Source: Methyloversatilis universalis FAM5
Lineage (GTDB): Bacteria; Pseudomonadota; Gammaproteobacteria; Burkholderiales; Rhodocyclaceae
Reading direction: 5' to 3'
Assembly (NCBI RefSeq): GCF_000214035.2
Contig: NZ_AFHG01000036.1
Location: forward strand, 1-64,000
DNA length: 64,000 nucleotides
Under the pieces are notes generated by a model that saw only the letters and a list, made by a program, of their open reading frames with translations, did not search any database and was not told the origin of the DNA. The position numbers and the translations under genes were made by a program. This document shows positions 18,768-28,036 of this stretch, piece by piece (positions within the stretch are counted from its first letter, which is position 1; each line of letters starts with the position of its first letter).

Positions 18768-21290
18768 GTGGACGCTCATGACATGGACGCGGCCCGGACG
18801 CGCGTACTGATCGTCAATGCCGACACCCGGGAAGCGGGGCGGCTGCGCGGTGTGCTTGAAGGCACCGAGGCGCAGGCGATGAGCGGACACCTTTTCCGGG
18901 TCGAATGCGTGACCTCGCTGACCGATGCCGCGGAACAGCTGACCCGCGACGACATCACGATCGTACTGCTCGATCTCGCACTGTTGCCCGCCGACAACCT
19001 CGAAACCTGCGGACAGATACGTGCGCTGGCGCCTGACGCACTTCTGCTCGTGCTTGCCGAGGCCGGTGATGAGGCGCGCGCGCGTGCAGCCTTGCAGTGC
19101 GGCGCACACGACTTTCTGCTCAAAGGAGACACCGACGCCCGATGGCTCGCGCGCACCGTCGGCCATGCGTTGGAGCGCCGCGCGGCAGCGCGTGCGCTGC
19201 GCTTCAGCGAAACACGGTTTCGCGCGATCAGTGATGCCTCGCCGCTGGGTATCGTCGTGACCGATGCGCAGGGGCTGTGCACCTACACGAATGACGCCTA
19301 TCAATCAATGTCCGGGCTTGATGCGCGGCACGTTGCCGGCCGGCATTGGAGCTGCTTCATTCATCCGGATGATCGTGCCCGCGTGCAGCTCGAAGTTGCC
19401 GCTGTGCTGCAGAGTGCCAAGACGTTCAGCGGGGAAATGCGTCTGCTGCAGCGGGACGGCGAAGTCGTATGGGCACGGATGCATGCCGCCTGGATGACGG
19501 ACGACGGCGCACCACAGGGCTGCGTGCAGACGGTCGAAGACATTACCGATCGCAAGAAGGCCGAAAATGCCCTGTTGCAGGCCGAGGAAGCGCTGTTCGA
19601 TGAGCGTGAACGCGCGCAGGTGACCCTGAATTCGATCGGTGACGCCGTGATCGCGACCGATTCCCAGGGGCGGGTGAGCTATCTGAACCAGGTGGCCGAA
19701 TCGATGACCGGCTGGTCTGCACCCGAGGCACTGTGCCGCCCGCTCAGCGAGATATTCGCAGTCATCGACGGCACGAGCCGCGTCGTGGCGACCAATCCTG
19801 CCGAACGGGCCATCGCCGAGAACAGGCGGGTCGGTCTGGCAATGGATTGCCTGCTGGTTCGTCGCGATGGCGTCGAACTGCCGATCGAGGATTCTGCTGC
19901 ACCGATACACGACCGTCGGGGCAGGGTAACCGGTGCAGTCATCGTATTCCACGACGTCAGTCAGTCACGCGCCATGGCGATACGCATGGCTTACATGGCG
20001 CAGCACGATTTCCTCACAGGACTGCCCAACCGTGCGCTGCTGACCGAGCGGCTTGCTCAGGCCATCGGCCAGGCGGCACGCCATCACAAGCAGGTGGCGC
20101 TGCTTTTCATCGATCTCGACTTCTTCAAGCGCATCAACGATTCGCTCGGGCATGCAGTGGGCGACCAGCTGCTGCAATGCGTGGCGGAGCGATTGATCGG
20201 CTGCGTGCGCGCCACTGACTCGGTGTGTCGTCAGGGCGGCGACGAGTTCGTCATCCTGCTTGCGGAGATCGAACAGCCGCAGGACGCCGCCGGTGTCGCC
20301 GACAAGATTCACCAGGCCTTCCTGGAACCCCAGCAGGTCGGCGGGCACACACTGCAGATCACCTTGAGCGTGGGTATCAGTGTCTATCCTGACGACGGCA
20401 ACACCGCCGAAGCCATGATGCGGAATGCCGACATCGCGATGTATCACGCCAAGGCCCAGGGGCGTAACAACTGCCAGTTCTTCACACCGGAAATGAACGA
20501 ACGCGCAGTGCAGCGTCTGCTGATAGAAGGCGGTCTGCGCAGGGCGCTCGGCAATCAGGAGTTCCGGCTGCACTATCAACCGCAGATCAATCTCGCCTCC
20601 GGAGCCGTGACCGGCGCCGAAGCGCTGCTACGCTGGCGGACGCCCGATCACGGACTGGTTTCACCAACCCAGTTCGTACCGATTGCCGAAGAATGCGGTC
20701 TGATCGTACCGATCGGACAATGGGTGTTGCGTGAGGCGTGCCGCCAGATCCGCGCATGGCAGGACAGGGGGCTGTGCGTCGTGCCCGTCGCTGTCAACAT
20801 TTCGGTGGTCGAACTGCGGCGTCCGGGCTTTGCGGAGAGCGTTGCCCGGATTCTTTACGAGACCGGCGTGCCACCCCATCTGCTTGAACTCGAACTGACC
20901 GAAACCCGGTTGATGCAGGACGCCGAATCATCCATGAGCGTGCTGAGATCGCTGAAGAGCATCGGGGTAAAGCTCGTGATGGATGATTTTGGCACCGGCT
21001 ATTCCAGCCTCAGCTATCTGCGTCGGTTTCCCTTCGACGTGCTGAAGATCGACCAGTCGTTCATACACGATCTTGACAGCGAAGATGGCGATGCGGGCAT
21101 CGTCGGCGCCATCATCGGCATGGCGACCCACCTGCGCCAGAAGGTGGTTGCCGAAGGCGTGGAGACCGAGCAGCAACTGGCGCTGCTGCGCATCCGTCAG
21201 TGCGACGCGGTGCAGGGACATCTGGTGGGCAGACCAATGGAGGCTGACGGATTTGCAGGCCTTCTTGCAGGTGGAATGCCCGCGCGCTGA
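18768..21290 (+). CDS. Response-regulator-like PAS-GGDEF-EAL protein
   Basis: A cytoplasmic multidomain protein of 840 residues from GTG 18768 (GGGAG at 18757-18761, six-base spacer); ATG 18783 is an alternative. The order is an N-terminal receiver-like domain (TRVLIVNAD; VLLDLALLP; FLLKGD), two PAS domains (FRAISDASPLGIVVTDAQG; LNSIGDAVIATDSQG), a GGDEF domain with intact RQGGDEFVIL, and an EAL domain with intact GAEALLRW and DDFGTGYSSLSYL. Both cyclic-di-GMP motifs are preserved, so synthesis, hydrolysis or switching are all possible. There is no membrane segment. It sits inside the stress island, downstream of the zinc-ribbon gene and upstream of dyad E. Confidence 0.88.
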   Translation: MDAHDMDAARTRVLIVNADTREAGRLRGVLEGTEAQAMSGHLFRVECVTSLTDAAEQLTRDDITIVLLDLALLPADNLETCGQIRALAPDALLLVLAEAGDEARARAALQCGAHDFLLKGDTDARWLARTVGHALERRAAARALRFSETRFRAISDASPLGIVVTDAQGLCTYTNDAYQSMSGLDARHVAGRHWSCFIHPDDRARVQLEVAAVLQSAKTFSGEMRLLQRDGEVVWARMHAAWMTDDGAPQGCVQTVEDITDRKKAENALLQAEEALFDERERAQVTLNSIGDAVIATDSQGRVSYLNQVAESMTGWSAPEALCRPLSEIFAVIDGTSRVVATNPAERAIAENRRVGLAMDCLLVRRDGVELPIEDSAAPIHDRRGRVTGAVIVFHDVSQSRAMAIRMAYMAQHDFLTGLPNRALLTERLAQAIGQAARHHKQVALLFIDLDFFKRINDSLGHAVGDQLLQCVAERLIGCVRATDSVCRQGGDEFVILLAEIEQPQDAAGVADKIHQAFLEPQQVGGHTLQITLSVGISVYPDDGNTAEAMMRNADIAMYHAKAQGRNNCQFFTPEMNERAVQRLLIEGGLRRALGNQEFRLHYQPQINLASGAVTGAEALLRWRTPDHGLVSPTQFVPIAEECGLIVPIGQWVLREACRQIRAWQDRGLCVVPVAVNISVVELRRPGFAESVARILYETGVPPHLLELELTETRLMQDAESSMSVLRSLKSIGVKLVMDDFGTGYSSLSYLRRFPFDVLKIDQSFIHDLDSEDGDAGIVGAIIGMATHLRQKVVAEGVETEQQLALLRIRQCDAVQGHLVGRPMEADGFAGLLAGGMPAR

Positions 21291-21300
21291 ACGGCTCTGA

Positions 21301-21314
21301 GTACGTCAGCGTAC
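21301..21314. promoter_or_regulatory. Dyad E, perfect GTACG-N4-CGTAC palindrome
   Basis: GTACG (21301-21305), TCAG, CGTAC (21310-21314), perfect arms with 5-4-5 geometry, 129 bp before the DUF4398 lipoprotein gene and 10 bp after the GGDEF-EAL stop codon. Confidence 0.55.
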
Positions 21315-21443
21315 CGACCGCAGGAAACCGCCGGTCAACACTGAACCCTGGACCATGCGACCTCATGCGTGCGCAGGAGTGCGCTGCAGGGCGTGACCGT
21401 GCGGCGACGCTCGTCGTCGGCGGTTCTGACAGGGAACTACATC

Positions 21444-21959
21444 ATGAGCCTCCGTTCCGAAACATTGCGCCCCAGCCGGGCCATCTTCGCCTTCAATGCG
21501 CTGGTGGCGCTGTCTGGTTGCGCGTCGGCACCTCCGCCCACGGCTTCGATCGAGGCGGCTGAGCGTGCCATCGCGACCGCAGAGCAGGCGCGTGTGACCG
21601 ATTACGCCGCAAACGAACTGGGCGACGCGCGTGACAGCCTGAATGCGGCCCGGGAGGCCGTCCGGCAGGAAGACATGGGGCGCGCCCACAGATTGGCCCA
21701 GCGGGCCCGCGCGTCCGCCGAACTGGCGACCGCAGGCGCGGAACTGGCGACCGCACGCGCGGAACTGGCGACCGCACGCGCGGAACTGGCGACCGCACGC
21801 GCGGAACTGGCGACCGCACGCGCGGAACTGGCGACCGCACGCGCGGAACTGGCGACCGCACGCGCGGAACTGGCGCGCGCGCGCGCCGTGAACGCCGACA
21901 TGAGCCGCAGCACCGACACCTTGAAGCAGGAAATGCAGCGCAACACGGGAGACCGCTGA
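21444..21959 (+). CDS. DUF4398-type lipoprotein with seven-residue tandem repeats
   Basis: The 171-residue protein has a signal peptide with lipobox ALSGC (Cys near 29) and a DUF4398-like helical stretch (SIEAAERAIATAEQAR, ANELGDARDSLNAAREA). It then has eight tandem heptads of the form AELATAR, encoded by a 21-bp repeat, ending with NADMSRSTDTLKQEMQ. A long alpha-helical or coiled rod in the periplasm is likely. The start at ATG 21444 places the signal peptide at the N-terminus; the longer frame from 21369 does not. It overlaps the OmpA-like gene by TGATG, so the two are translationally coupled. Confidence 0.85.
   Translation: MSLRSETLRPSRAIFAFNALVALSGCASAPPPTASIEAAERAIATAEQARVTDYAANELGDARDSLNAAREAVRQEDMGRAHRLAQRARASAELATAGAELATARAELATARAELATARAELATARAELATARAELATARAELARARAVNADMSRSTDTLKQEMQRNTGDR
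21720..21887. repeat. Eight tandem copies of a 21-bp coding repeat
   Basis: GAACTGGCGACCGCACGCGC-type units begin at 21720, 21741, 21762, 21783, 21804, 21825, 21846 and 21867. The first has GCAGGCGC and the last diverges (GCGCGCGCGC); the six inner copies look identical. Gain or loss of a unit keeps the frame. Confidence 0.95.
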
Positions 21960-22849
21960 TGAATGCCAGGATCCACCGCTTTTCGTCACCGCTCAGTGGC
22001 GTCGTCGTCGGTGCACTTGCGCTGGGAGCCTGCTCCGCACTGCCCGCGCCCTCGCCGGGCGCCGAAGCAGCCCGCATCAGGCTGGCGCAGTTGCAGGCAG
22101 ACCCGCAGCTCGCCCGCCGCGCGCCGGAGGCGCTCAACGCGGCCGAATCCGCGGTACGTGAAGCGGAACTGCCGCATCAGGACGACGAACTGGCGGCGCA
22201 TCGCCTGTTGATGGCCGAACGCAGCATAGACATCGCCCGTGCGCTCGCGGAACGGCGACTGGCGGAAGAGCAGCGGGAACGACTCGTCGTACAGCGCGAG
22301 GAAGCGCGGCTGCATGCCCGCACACGGCAGGCGGACGTTGCGCGTGACGACTTGAGTTCGGCACGAAAAGACGCCGAGCAGTCGAGACATCAGGCTGAGG
22401 TTGCGCGCGCAGAGGCGAGCACGGCACAACAGGCGGGTGCAGCAGTTCAGGCACGGATCGATGAACTCGAGGGCCGGCCGACCGATCGTGGTCTGGTCAT
22501 CACGCTGGGCGATGTGCTGTTCGGCAGCGGGGAAGCCGGACTCAATGAGGGCGTTACGCCAGGTCTGGACAGAATTGCGGCCTTCATGGAGGTCTATCCC
22601 GAACGCACGGCGACGGTAGAAGGCCACACGGACAGCGTGGGGCGCGGTGACGCCAATCTCGACCTGTCGCAGCGACGGGCTGATGCGGTGAAAGCCTATC
22701 TGGTGGCGCGCGGTATTTCCGCCACACGCATCGTCGCCTCGGGCATGGGCGAGCATATGCCGATCGCCCCGAATGACTCGGCGAGCGGGCGCCTGCGCAA
22801 CCGTCGCGTCGACATCATCATCGACACCCGGAGCGATGGCCGTCGCTGA
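21959..22849 (+). CDS. OmpA-family lipoprotein with N-terminal DUF4398-like helix
   Basis: The 296-residue protein has a lipoprotein signal (VGALALGACSA), a long charged helical part (about 30-165; QREEARLHARTRQADVARDD) and a C-terminal OmpA-like peptidoglycan-binding domain. The domain is recognised by VEGHTDSVGRGDANLDLSQR, ADAVKAYLVARGI and RNRRVDIII. The Asp and Arg that bind diaminopimelate in OmpA domains are present. It would tether the outer membrane to peptidoglycan. TGATG overlap with the preceding repeat lipoprotein implies a two-gene envelope unit. Confidence 0.9.
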   Translation: MNARIHRFSSPLSGVVVGALALGACSALPAPSPGAEAARIRLAQLQADPQLARRAPEALNAAESAVREAELPHQDDELAAHRLLMAERSIDIARALAERRLAEEQRERLVVQREEARLHARTRQADVARDDLSSARKDAEQSRHQAEVARAEASTAQQAGAAVQARIDELEGRPTDRGLVITLGDVLFGSGEAGLNEGVTPGLDRIAAFMEVYPERTATVEGHTDSVGRGDANLDLSQRRADAVKAYLVARGISATRIVASGMGEHMPIAPNDSASGRLRNRRVDIIIDTRSDGRR

Positions 22850-23012
22850 TCGGCCGCAGCCGCGGAACAGCGCTTCGACGAGCGCCCATCGACTGTGTTC
22901 GCTACCGCACAAAAGATCCCTCAAATCAGTTGCTATAGTGTTTTCAGGGACGTGCCGGTAGTCAGCCCAGCCCGCTTTTTCCGATTACACGAGTCGCCGG
23001 AGGGCGTTGAAT

Positions 23013-23729
23013 TTGAATGCTGCAGACCCGAAGAGCAACCGGCTGCTTGCAGTGCTGCCCGAGGCCGACTGGCAGCGCTGGTTGCCTCTGCTCGAATGGG
23101 TCGATATGCCGCTGGGCCAGGTGCTGTACGAATCCGGGCGCACCCTCAGCCATGTCTACTTTCCGACCAGCGCCATCGTGTCGCTTCTTTACGTGATGGA
23201 GAACGGTGCCTCCGCCGAGATCGCCGTGGTCGGCAACGAGGGGGTGGTCGGCATTTCCCTTTTCATGGGCGGTGAATCGACGCCCAGTCGTGCGGTCGTT
23301 CAGAGCGCCGGCAAGGGTGTCAGGATGAGCGCGCAAAAGATCAAGGACGAGTTCAACCGCGCCGGACCCGTGATGCACCTGCTGCTGCGCTACACCCAGG
23401 CGCTGATCACGCAGATGGCGCAGACCGCGGTATGCAACCGACACCACACGCTGGACCAGCAACTGTGCCGCTGGCTGCTGCTGAGCCTTGATCGGCTGCA
23501 GGGCAGCGAATTGACGATGACCCAGGAGTTGATCGCCAACATGCTGGGTGTGCGCCGCGAGGGTGTGACCGAAGCCGCGCTGAAACTGCAAAGGATAGGT
23601 CTGATCCGCTACGCGCGTGGCCACATCCACGTACTCGACCGCGCCGGGCTGGAGCGGCGCACCTGCGAGTGTTATGCCGTAGTCAAGAAGGAGTACGACC
23701 GGCTCCTGCCGGACCGCACCGCAACCTAG
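23013..23729 (+). CDS. Crp/Fnr-family transcriptional regulator (paralogue 2)
   Basis: The 238-residue protein is closely related to the regulator at 3672-4403. It shares VGNEGVVGISLFMGG, the MAQTAVCNRHH helix, the recognition helix region IANMLGVRREGVTEAALKL and the C-terminal Cys-rich RRTCECY. The start is unusual: GGAGGG at 22999-23004 fits a TTG at 23013 with an eight-base spacer, while TTG 23007 lies too close. A TATAGT -10 candidate is at 22934-22939. It is convergent with the membrane GGDEF-EAL gene, and the two stop codons share the palindrome CTAG at 23726-23729. Confidence 0.88.
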   Translation: MNAADPKSNRLLAVLPEADWQRWLPLLEWVDMPLGQVLYESGRTLSHVYFPTSAIVSLLYVMENGASAEIAVVGNEGVVGISLFMGGESTPSRAVVQSAGKGVRMSAQKIKDEFNRAGPVMHLLLRYTQALITQMAQTAVCNRHHTLDQQLCRWLLLSLDRLQGSELTMTQELIANMLGVRREGVTEAALKLQRIGLIRYARGHIHVLDRAGLERRTCECYAVVKKEYDRLLPDRTAT

Positions 23730-26644
23730 GCCATGCCCATCATCGGCACACAGCCGTGGGGCATCCCTCTCTGCATTTTCAGAATCGCCTCGAAGTCCGC
23801 TGCGGGCAGCGGCCGCGAGAACAGATAGCCCTGCGCGTAGTCGCAGCCCAGATCGCGCAGCAGGTCGCGCTGGGCGACGGTTTCGACGCCTTCGGCCACC
23901 ACGGTCAGCCCCAGTTTGTGCGACAGCAGAATGATGGCTTCAGGCAGTGCGGTACCGGCCGGATCCCGGCTCATGTTGCGGACGAATGACTGATCGATCT
24001 TGAGGTAGTCCATGTCGAACTTGGTCAGGTAGGACAGTGCAGAGTATCCGGTGCCGAAATCGTCGATCGATATCTGGATGCCGGCTTCGCGGTACTTGCA
24101 GAGTTGGCGGGCCACCTTGCTCGTGGCGTCCAGCAGCAGGCTTTCGGTAATTTCGATCACCACGCTGTCACCGGGCAGGCCCAGGGTCTGCAGATGGTCT
24201 ATCCAGCCTTCATCGCCGGCACTGCGTTCGAACTGGGCGGGTGACTTGTTTACGCTCACCTGCAGCCCGGGGGCATACGCTTCGCGCCAGCGCAGCAGCT
24301 GGCGGGTGGCTTCACGGAATACCCAGTCGCCGATCGGCACGATCAGGCCGGTCTCTTCCGCCAGCGGAATGAAATCGGCCGGGCTGACCAGACCTCGCTG
24401 GGGGTGCTGCCAGCGCAGCAGTGCCTCCGCCTTGTGTATGGTGCCGGTTTCCAGACCGATGATGGGCTGGTAGTGAAGCACCAGCTGCTCCTGTTCCAGT
24501 GCCGCGTGCAGGTCCTTGATCAGTTGCAGCCGCTTCTGCGCAGCCTCCTGCATCGAACTGACGAAGAAGTTGAAACAGTTGCGGCCGCTGTCCTTTGCGC
24601 CGTACATGGCCTGATCGGCATTGCGTATCAGGCCGTCAGCGTCGGCGGCATCCTGCGGATAGACGGTGAGGCCGATGCTGGCCGACAGGTGCGCAGACGT
24701 GTGGCCGAGGTCGTAGGGCGCGGTCAGCACCTGCAGCATGTCGCTGGCGACCCGCTGAGCGTGGGCGGCATCGTCCTGCTCGGACAGAATGACGGTGAAT
24801 TCATCGCCGCCCAGTCGGGCCAGCGTATCGGATTCGCGCACGCAGCTCCGTATGCGTCGTGCCGCCTCGATCAGCACCACGTCGCCGGTCTGGTGACCGA
24901 AGGCGTCGTTGACCTCCTTGAAACGATCGAGGTCGATGAACATGAGCACCATGCAACGTCCGCTGCGATTGGCCTTCAGAAGTTCCTGATCCAACCGGTC
25001 GCGGAACATGCGACGGTTCGGCAGCTGGGTCAGTACGTCGTAATTGGCCTGGGTCCAGATCAGCTCTTCCGCCTTCTTCTGTTCGGTGATGTCGCGGATG
25101 AACGCACTGAAAGCGTGCCGGCCGTTCACCCGGCTGACCGCGATGGTCAGTTCGATCGGAATGTCGTGGCCGTCCCGGTGACGCCCGGTGATCGTCAGGC
25201 GCCGGTTCAGCGCCGGACCGGCGCCGGTCGCGAGGAAGTGACGCAGACCGCGCACATGGGCTTCGCGGTATTCGGGCGGCACGATGAGTGCGTGCATCGG
25301 CTGGCCCACCGCTTCGCTGCGTGTCCATCCGAAGATGGCTTCCGCCTGGGGATTCCAGCCGGTGACCTCGCCGTCCTCGTTCATCTGCACCACGGCGTCG
25401 AGGGCGGAATCGATGATGGCGCGCATGGTGTCTTCGTTGTCACGACGGGTAGCGATCAGCGCCGAAAGGCCGGCCGCCATGTCGTTGAAGCTGCCGGCGA
25501 TCTGGGCCAGTTCGTCCCGGCTGTCGAGCCGGATGCGTTCCTCCAGCCGGCCATCGGCGAGCGCACGGGCGGATTCGGCGAGATTGCGCACTGAACGCGT
25601 GATGGCGTAGTAGCCACCGATCGAACAGTAGAGAGCAACGCCAAGCAGGGCCGACACCATACCCATGGTCAGCATGAGTGCGTGGCGGAGACCGTCCAGT
25701 CTTTCCCGGATCAGGCGCTCGGCCGCCGGCAGAAGCATGTGTTCGATCTGGGCGTAGAGGCTGTCTATCGTCGAGGTCGCGTCGCGGTAGAACACTTCGG
25801 GACTGAGCGTGACCGGGCCCGACAGGATGCGCGTCCGCACCAGCCGCACAATGGCACTCAGCGAATCGCCGATATCGACCGCCGAGCGCGACATTTCGGA
25901 CTGCAGGGCAGGGTTGTAGCGCCCGGTCTTCTCGATGTTGTAGCCCGCCACCTTGCGTGCCGAATCGAGTTCGGTCACCAGTGCGGACAGTTCGCTGACC
26001 TGCTCGGGCGACGCGTGGCCTGCCGACAGCAGGGCGACACCAAAGGCCCGCACGCGGCCCAGCCTCTCGATGGTGGCCGGCAGCTTGCTCACGCTGCTGT
26101 CGATCAGATAGGTCGATGCCGGGTCCGGATCCAGCGTCAGACCGTACGCGTCGGCCACATCCGCTTCGAAGTTCAGCAGCCGTTCGATCAGCCGGGTATG
26201 GGCATCGAAATTCGCCGGGCTGTCCATCGGCTCACCCGGACTGCGCAACCGTTCCCAGTCGGTGCGCAGTGCAAACAGATCACGCTGTGACAGCAGTCCG
26301 GCCGGCAGCTGGGTGGCTATGTGATCGAACAGCGCGTCGGTTTCGGCTGCCTGCACCTGGCGCTCGGCGCCCATCGAGCGTACGCCGGCCAGCTCACCCG
26401 CCCTCAGGCCACGGTGCTTCTGCACACGCTGGACAATCTGGCTGAGCGTGCGGATATGGGACAGCCCGGCCAGTTCGTGCTCCGCGGCCTCGATGTCCTG
26501 ACGAAGGCTGGAATACAGGCTGTGCGACAGGACGAACAGTGCAAGCAGCACCAGACCGCCGAACACCGCAAACTTGCGCCGATAGTCCAGCCGGTTCATC
26601 AGCCGGATTGCGGGGCCGAACAGAAGATGAAAGCGCATCGCCAT
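23726..26644 (-). CDS. Membrane GGDEF-EAL protein with HAMP and PAS domains
   Basis: The 972-residue protein has TM1 (about 28-45), a large periplasmic helical sensor (about 46-330) containing HRGLRAGELAG, which resembles nitrate/nitrite-sensor-type domains, then TM2 (about 335-355), HAMP, PAS (AIIDSALDAVVQMNEDG), GGDEF (RLGGDEFTVIL intact) and EAL (KAEALLRW, EITESLLL, DDFGTGYSALSYL intact). It can in principle make or degrade cyclic-di-GMP in response to a periplasmic signal. It lies 48 bp downstream of the MCP-like gene in the same direction, suggesting an operon linking chemosensory-type signalling to cyclic-di-GMP. Confidence 0.9.
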   Translation of the reverse strand: MAMRFHLLFGPAIRLMNRLDYRRKFAVFGGLVLLALFVLSHSLYSSLRQDIEAAEHELAGLSHIRTLSQIVQRVQKHRGLRAGELAGVRSMGAERQVQAAETDALFDHIATQLPAGLLSQRDLFALRTDWERLRSPGEPMDSPANFDAHTRLIERLLNFEADVADAYGLTLDPDPASTYLIDSSVSKLPATIERLGRVRAFGVALLSAGHASPEQVSELSALVTELDSARKVAGYNIEKTGRYNPALQSEMSRSAVDIGDSLSAIVRLVRTRILSGPVTLSPEVFYRDATSTIDSLYAQIEHMLLPAAERLIRERLDGLRHALMLTMGMVSALLGVALYCSIGGYYAITRSVRNLAESARALADGRLEERIRLDSRDELAQIAGSFNDMAAGLSALIATRRDNEDTMRAIIDSALDAVVQMNEDGEVTGWNPQAEAIFGWTRSEAVGQPMHALIVPPEYREAHVRGLRHFLATGAGPALNRRLTITGRHRDGHDIPIELTIAVSRVNGRHAFSAFIRDITEQKKAEELIWTQANYDVLTQLPNRRMFRDRLDQELLKANRSGRCMVLMFIDLDRFKEVNDAFGHQTGDVVLIEAARRIRSCVRESDTLARLGGDEFTVILSEQDDAAHAQRVASDMLQVLTAPYDLGHTSAHLSASIGLTVYPQDAADADGLIRNADQAMYGAKDSGRNCFNFFVSSMQEAAQKRLQLIKDLHAALEQEQLVLHYQPIIGLETGTIHKAEALLRWQHPQRGLVSPADFIPLAEETGLIVPIGDWVFREATRQLLRWREAYAPGLQVSVNKSPAQFERSAGDEGWIDHLQTLGLPGDSVVIEITESLLLDATSKVARQLCKYREAGIQISIDDFGTGYSALSYLTKFDMDYLKIDQSFVRNMSRDPAGTALPEAIILLSHKLGLTVVAEGVETVAQRDLLRDLGCDYAQGYLFSRPLPAADFEAILKMQRGMPHGCVPMMGMA

Positions 26645-26692
26645 CCGCGGTGGAATTGAAAGGAGTCCGGCCGTGCCGGCACGCGGCCCTGA

Positions 26693-27856
26693 CTAGATGC
26701 GGAACGCCTGAACCGCCTCCTGCAGCGACTGTGCAGAGCGCGCCACCTCGTCGCCCTGACGCGCGGTTTCCTCGGCACCGGACGCGGAGCGCTCGGACAG
26801 CCCGAACAGCAGATCGGCGTTGCGGACGATTTCGGCCACCGCGCTGTTCTGGGCACCGAGGCTGCTGGAAATCGTGGCCGATCGCCCGGACAGCGCTTCC
26901 AGCCGGCTGAGGATGTCGTCGAACTCGTTCACCGCGGTGGCGGTGCTGCCGGTTGCGCCGTCAACTTCCGCGTTTGCGCTGCGCACCAGTTCTATCGTGC
27001 GTTCCGCGTCGTCGCGGATGCGCACCACCAGCTGGCTGATGTCGTTGGCCGACACCTGGCTGCGCTGCGCCAGCTTGCGCACTTCGTCGGCCACGACCGC
27101 GAAGCCGCGACCCTGCTCGCCGGCGCGCGCCGCCTCGATCGCGGCATTCAGCGCCAGCAGATTGGTCTGGTCCGACAGTTCCTTGATCAGCTCGTTGATC
27201 CGGTTGATCGCGCGCGAATCCTCGACCAGCTCCTCGATCACGGTAAGGGACGCCGCCATCTTGTCTGACGCAGCATGCACGCCGGTCAGCGAGGCCTGCA
27301 GCGTGCTCTTGCCCACGCGCGACGCTTCGCCGGCATTGCGCGCGAGCTCGTCGGCCTCTCTTGAAAGCGATTCGATGTCCCGGATATTGCCGCTCATCTG
27401 TTCGATCGCGCTGCCCACCGCGCGGATCGAGTCCAGCTGGCGCGCACCGTTCTCGCGCGCGCTGCCGGAGTGCTCGGACAGCTCCACCGCGGCGGAGGTC
27501 AGCGTGCTGGACAGGGCCTGAAGATGCTCGACCAGCTTCTTAACCGCCTTGCGCGCTGCGTTGTACTCGTAACAGAGCCAGGCGAAATCGTCGCGACCGT
27601 CGAGGTCGAGCCGGCAGTCCAGATGTCCCTTGGCCAGCGCATTCAGCCCGCCGACAATGACCTCGGCGCGCTGGCCATAGAAGCGTCCGATCAGGATGCC
27701 GGTCACGCCGCCGCCGGCCAGCAGCAGCGCTGACAGGGCGATCTGCAGCGGCAGGTTCGCGTTGCCGATGGCGAGGTTCAGGACGACGCAGCACACCAGT
27801 GCCGACGACGCGCCAAATGCGGCAAACGCCTTGCGGATGCTCAGACTTTTCAACAT
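26693..27856 (-). CDS. Methyl-accepting chemotaxis-type protein without a large sensor domain
   Basis: The 387-residue protein has two adjacent N-terminal membrane helices (about 10-60), almost no periplasmic loop, a HAMP-like linker and a full MCP signalling domain. The highly conserved tip reads [20 protein letters not shown] and [13 protein letters not shown]. Lacking a ligand domain, it probably senses internal or membrane state. The start at 27856 is set by GGAGGAG directly upstream on the minus strand; the ATG at 27886 precedes that site. It is upstream of the GGDEF-EAL gene in one transcript. Confidence 0.88.
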   Translation of the reverse strand: MLKSLSIRKAFAAFGASSALVCCVVLNLAIGNANLPLQIALSALLLAGGGVTGILIGRFYGQRAEVIVGGLNALAKGHLDCRLDLDGRDDFAWLCYEYNAARKAVKKLVEHLQALSSTLTSAAVELSEHSGSARENGARQLDSIRAVGSAIEQMSGNIRDIESLSREADELARNAGEASRVGKSTLQASLTGVHAASDKMAASLTVIEELVEDSRAINRINELIKELSDQTNLLALNAAIEAARAGEQGRGFAVVADEVRKLAQRSQVSANDISQLVVRIRDDAERTIELVRSANAEVDGATGSTATAVNEFDDILSRLEALSGRSATISSSLGAQNSAVAEIVRNADLLFGLSERSASGAEETARQGDEVARSAQSLQEAVQAFRI

Positions 27857-27974
27857 GTCTCCTCCGTGCCCCCGGATTCTGTTCATCGAAAGGGTGTGCG
27901 ACAGAACCCTTCGTTTCCGCTTATCGGGCGGATTTCCCGCCGACTTGAGCCGGTCCGCCGGGCGGCGACCGACG

Positions 27975-28010
27975 AAAAAAATCCGCGGGCGGCGTGCGCC
28001 GCGCGCGGAT
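27975..28010 (-). terminator. Intrinsic terminator after the YccA-family gene
   Basis: On the minus strand, two 14-base arms (28010-27997 and 27994-27981) with one mismatch form a GC-rich hairpin starting ATCCGCGCGCGG, followed by seven U (27981-27975). It lies 27 bases beyond the stop codon of the gene at 28037-28741. Confidence 0.85.
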
Positions 28011-28036
28011 AACCGGGGTGCACCGGAGGAGGTTGA

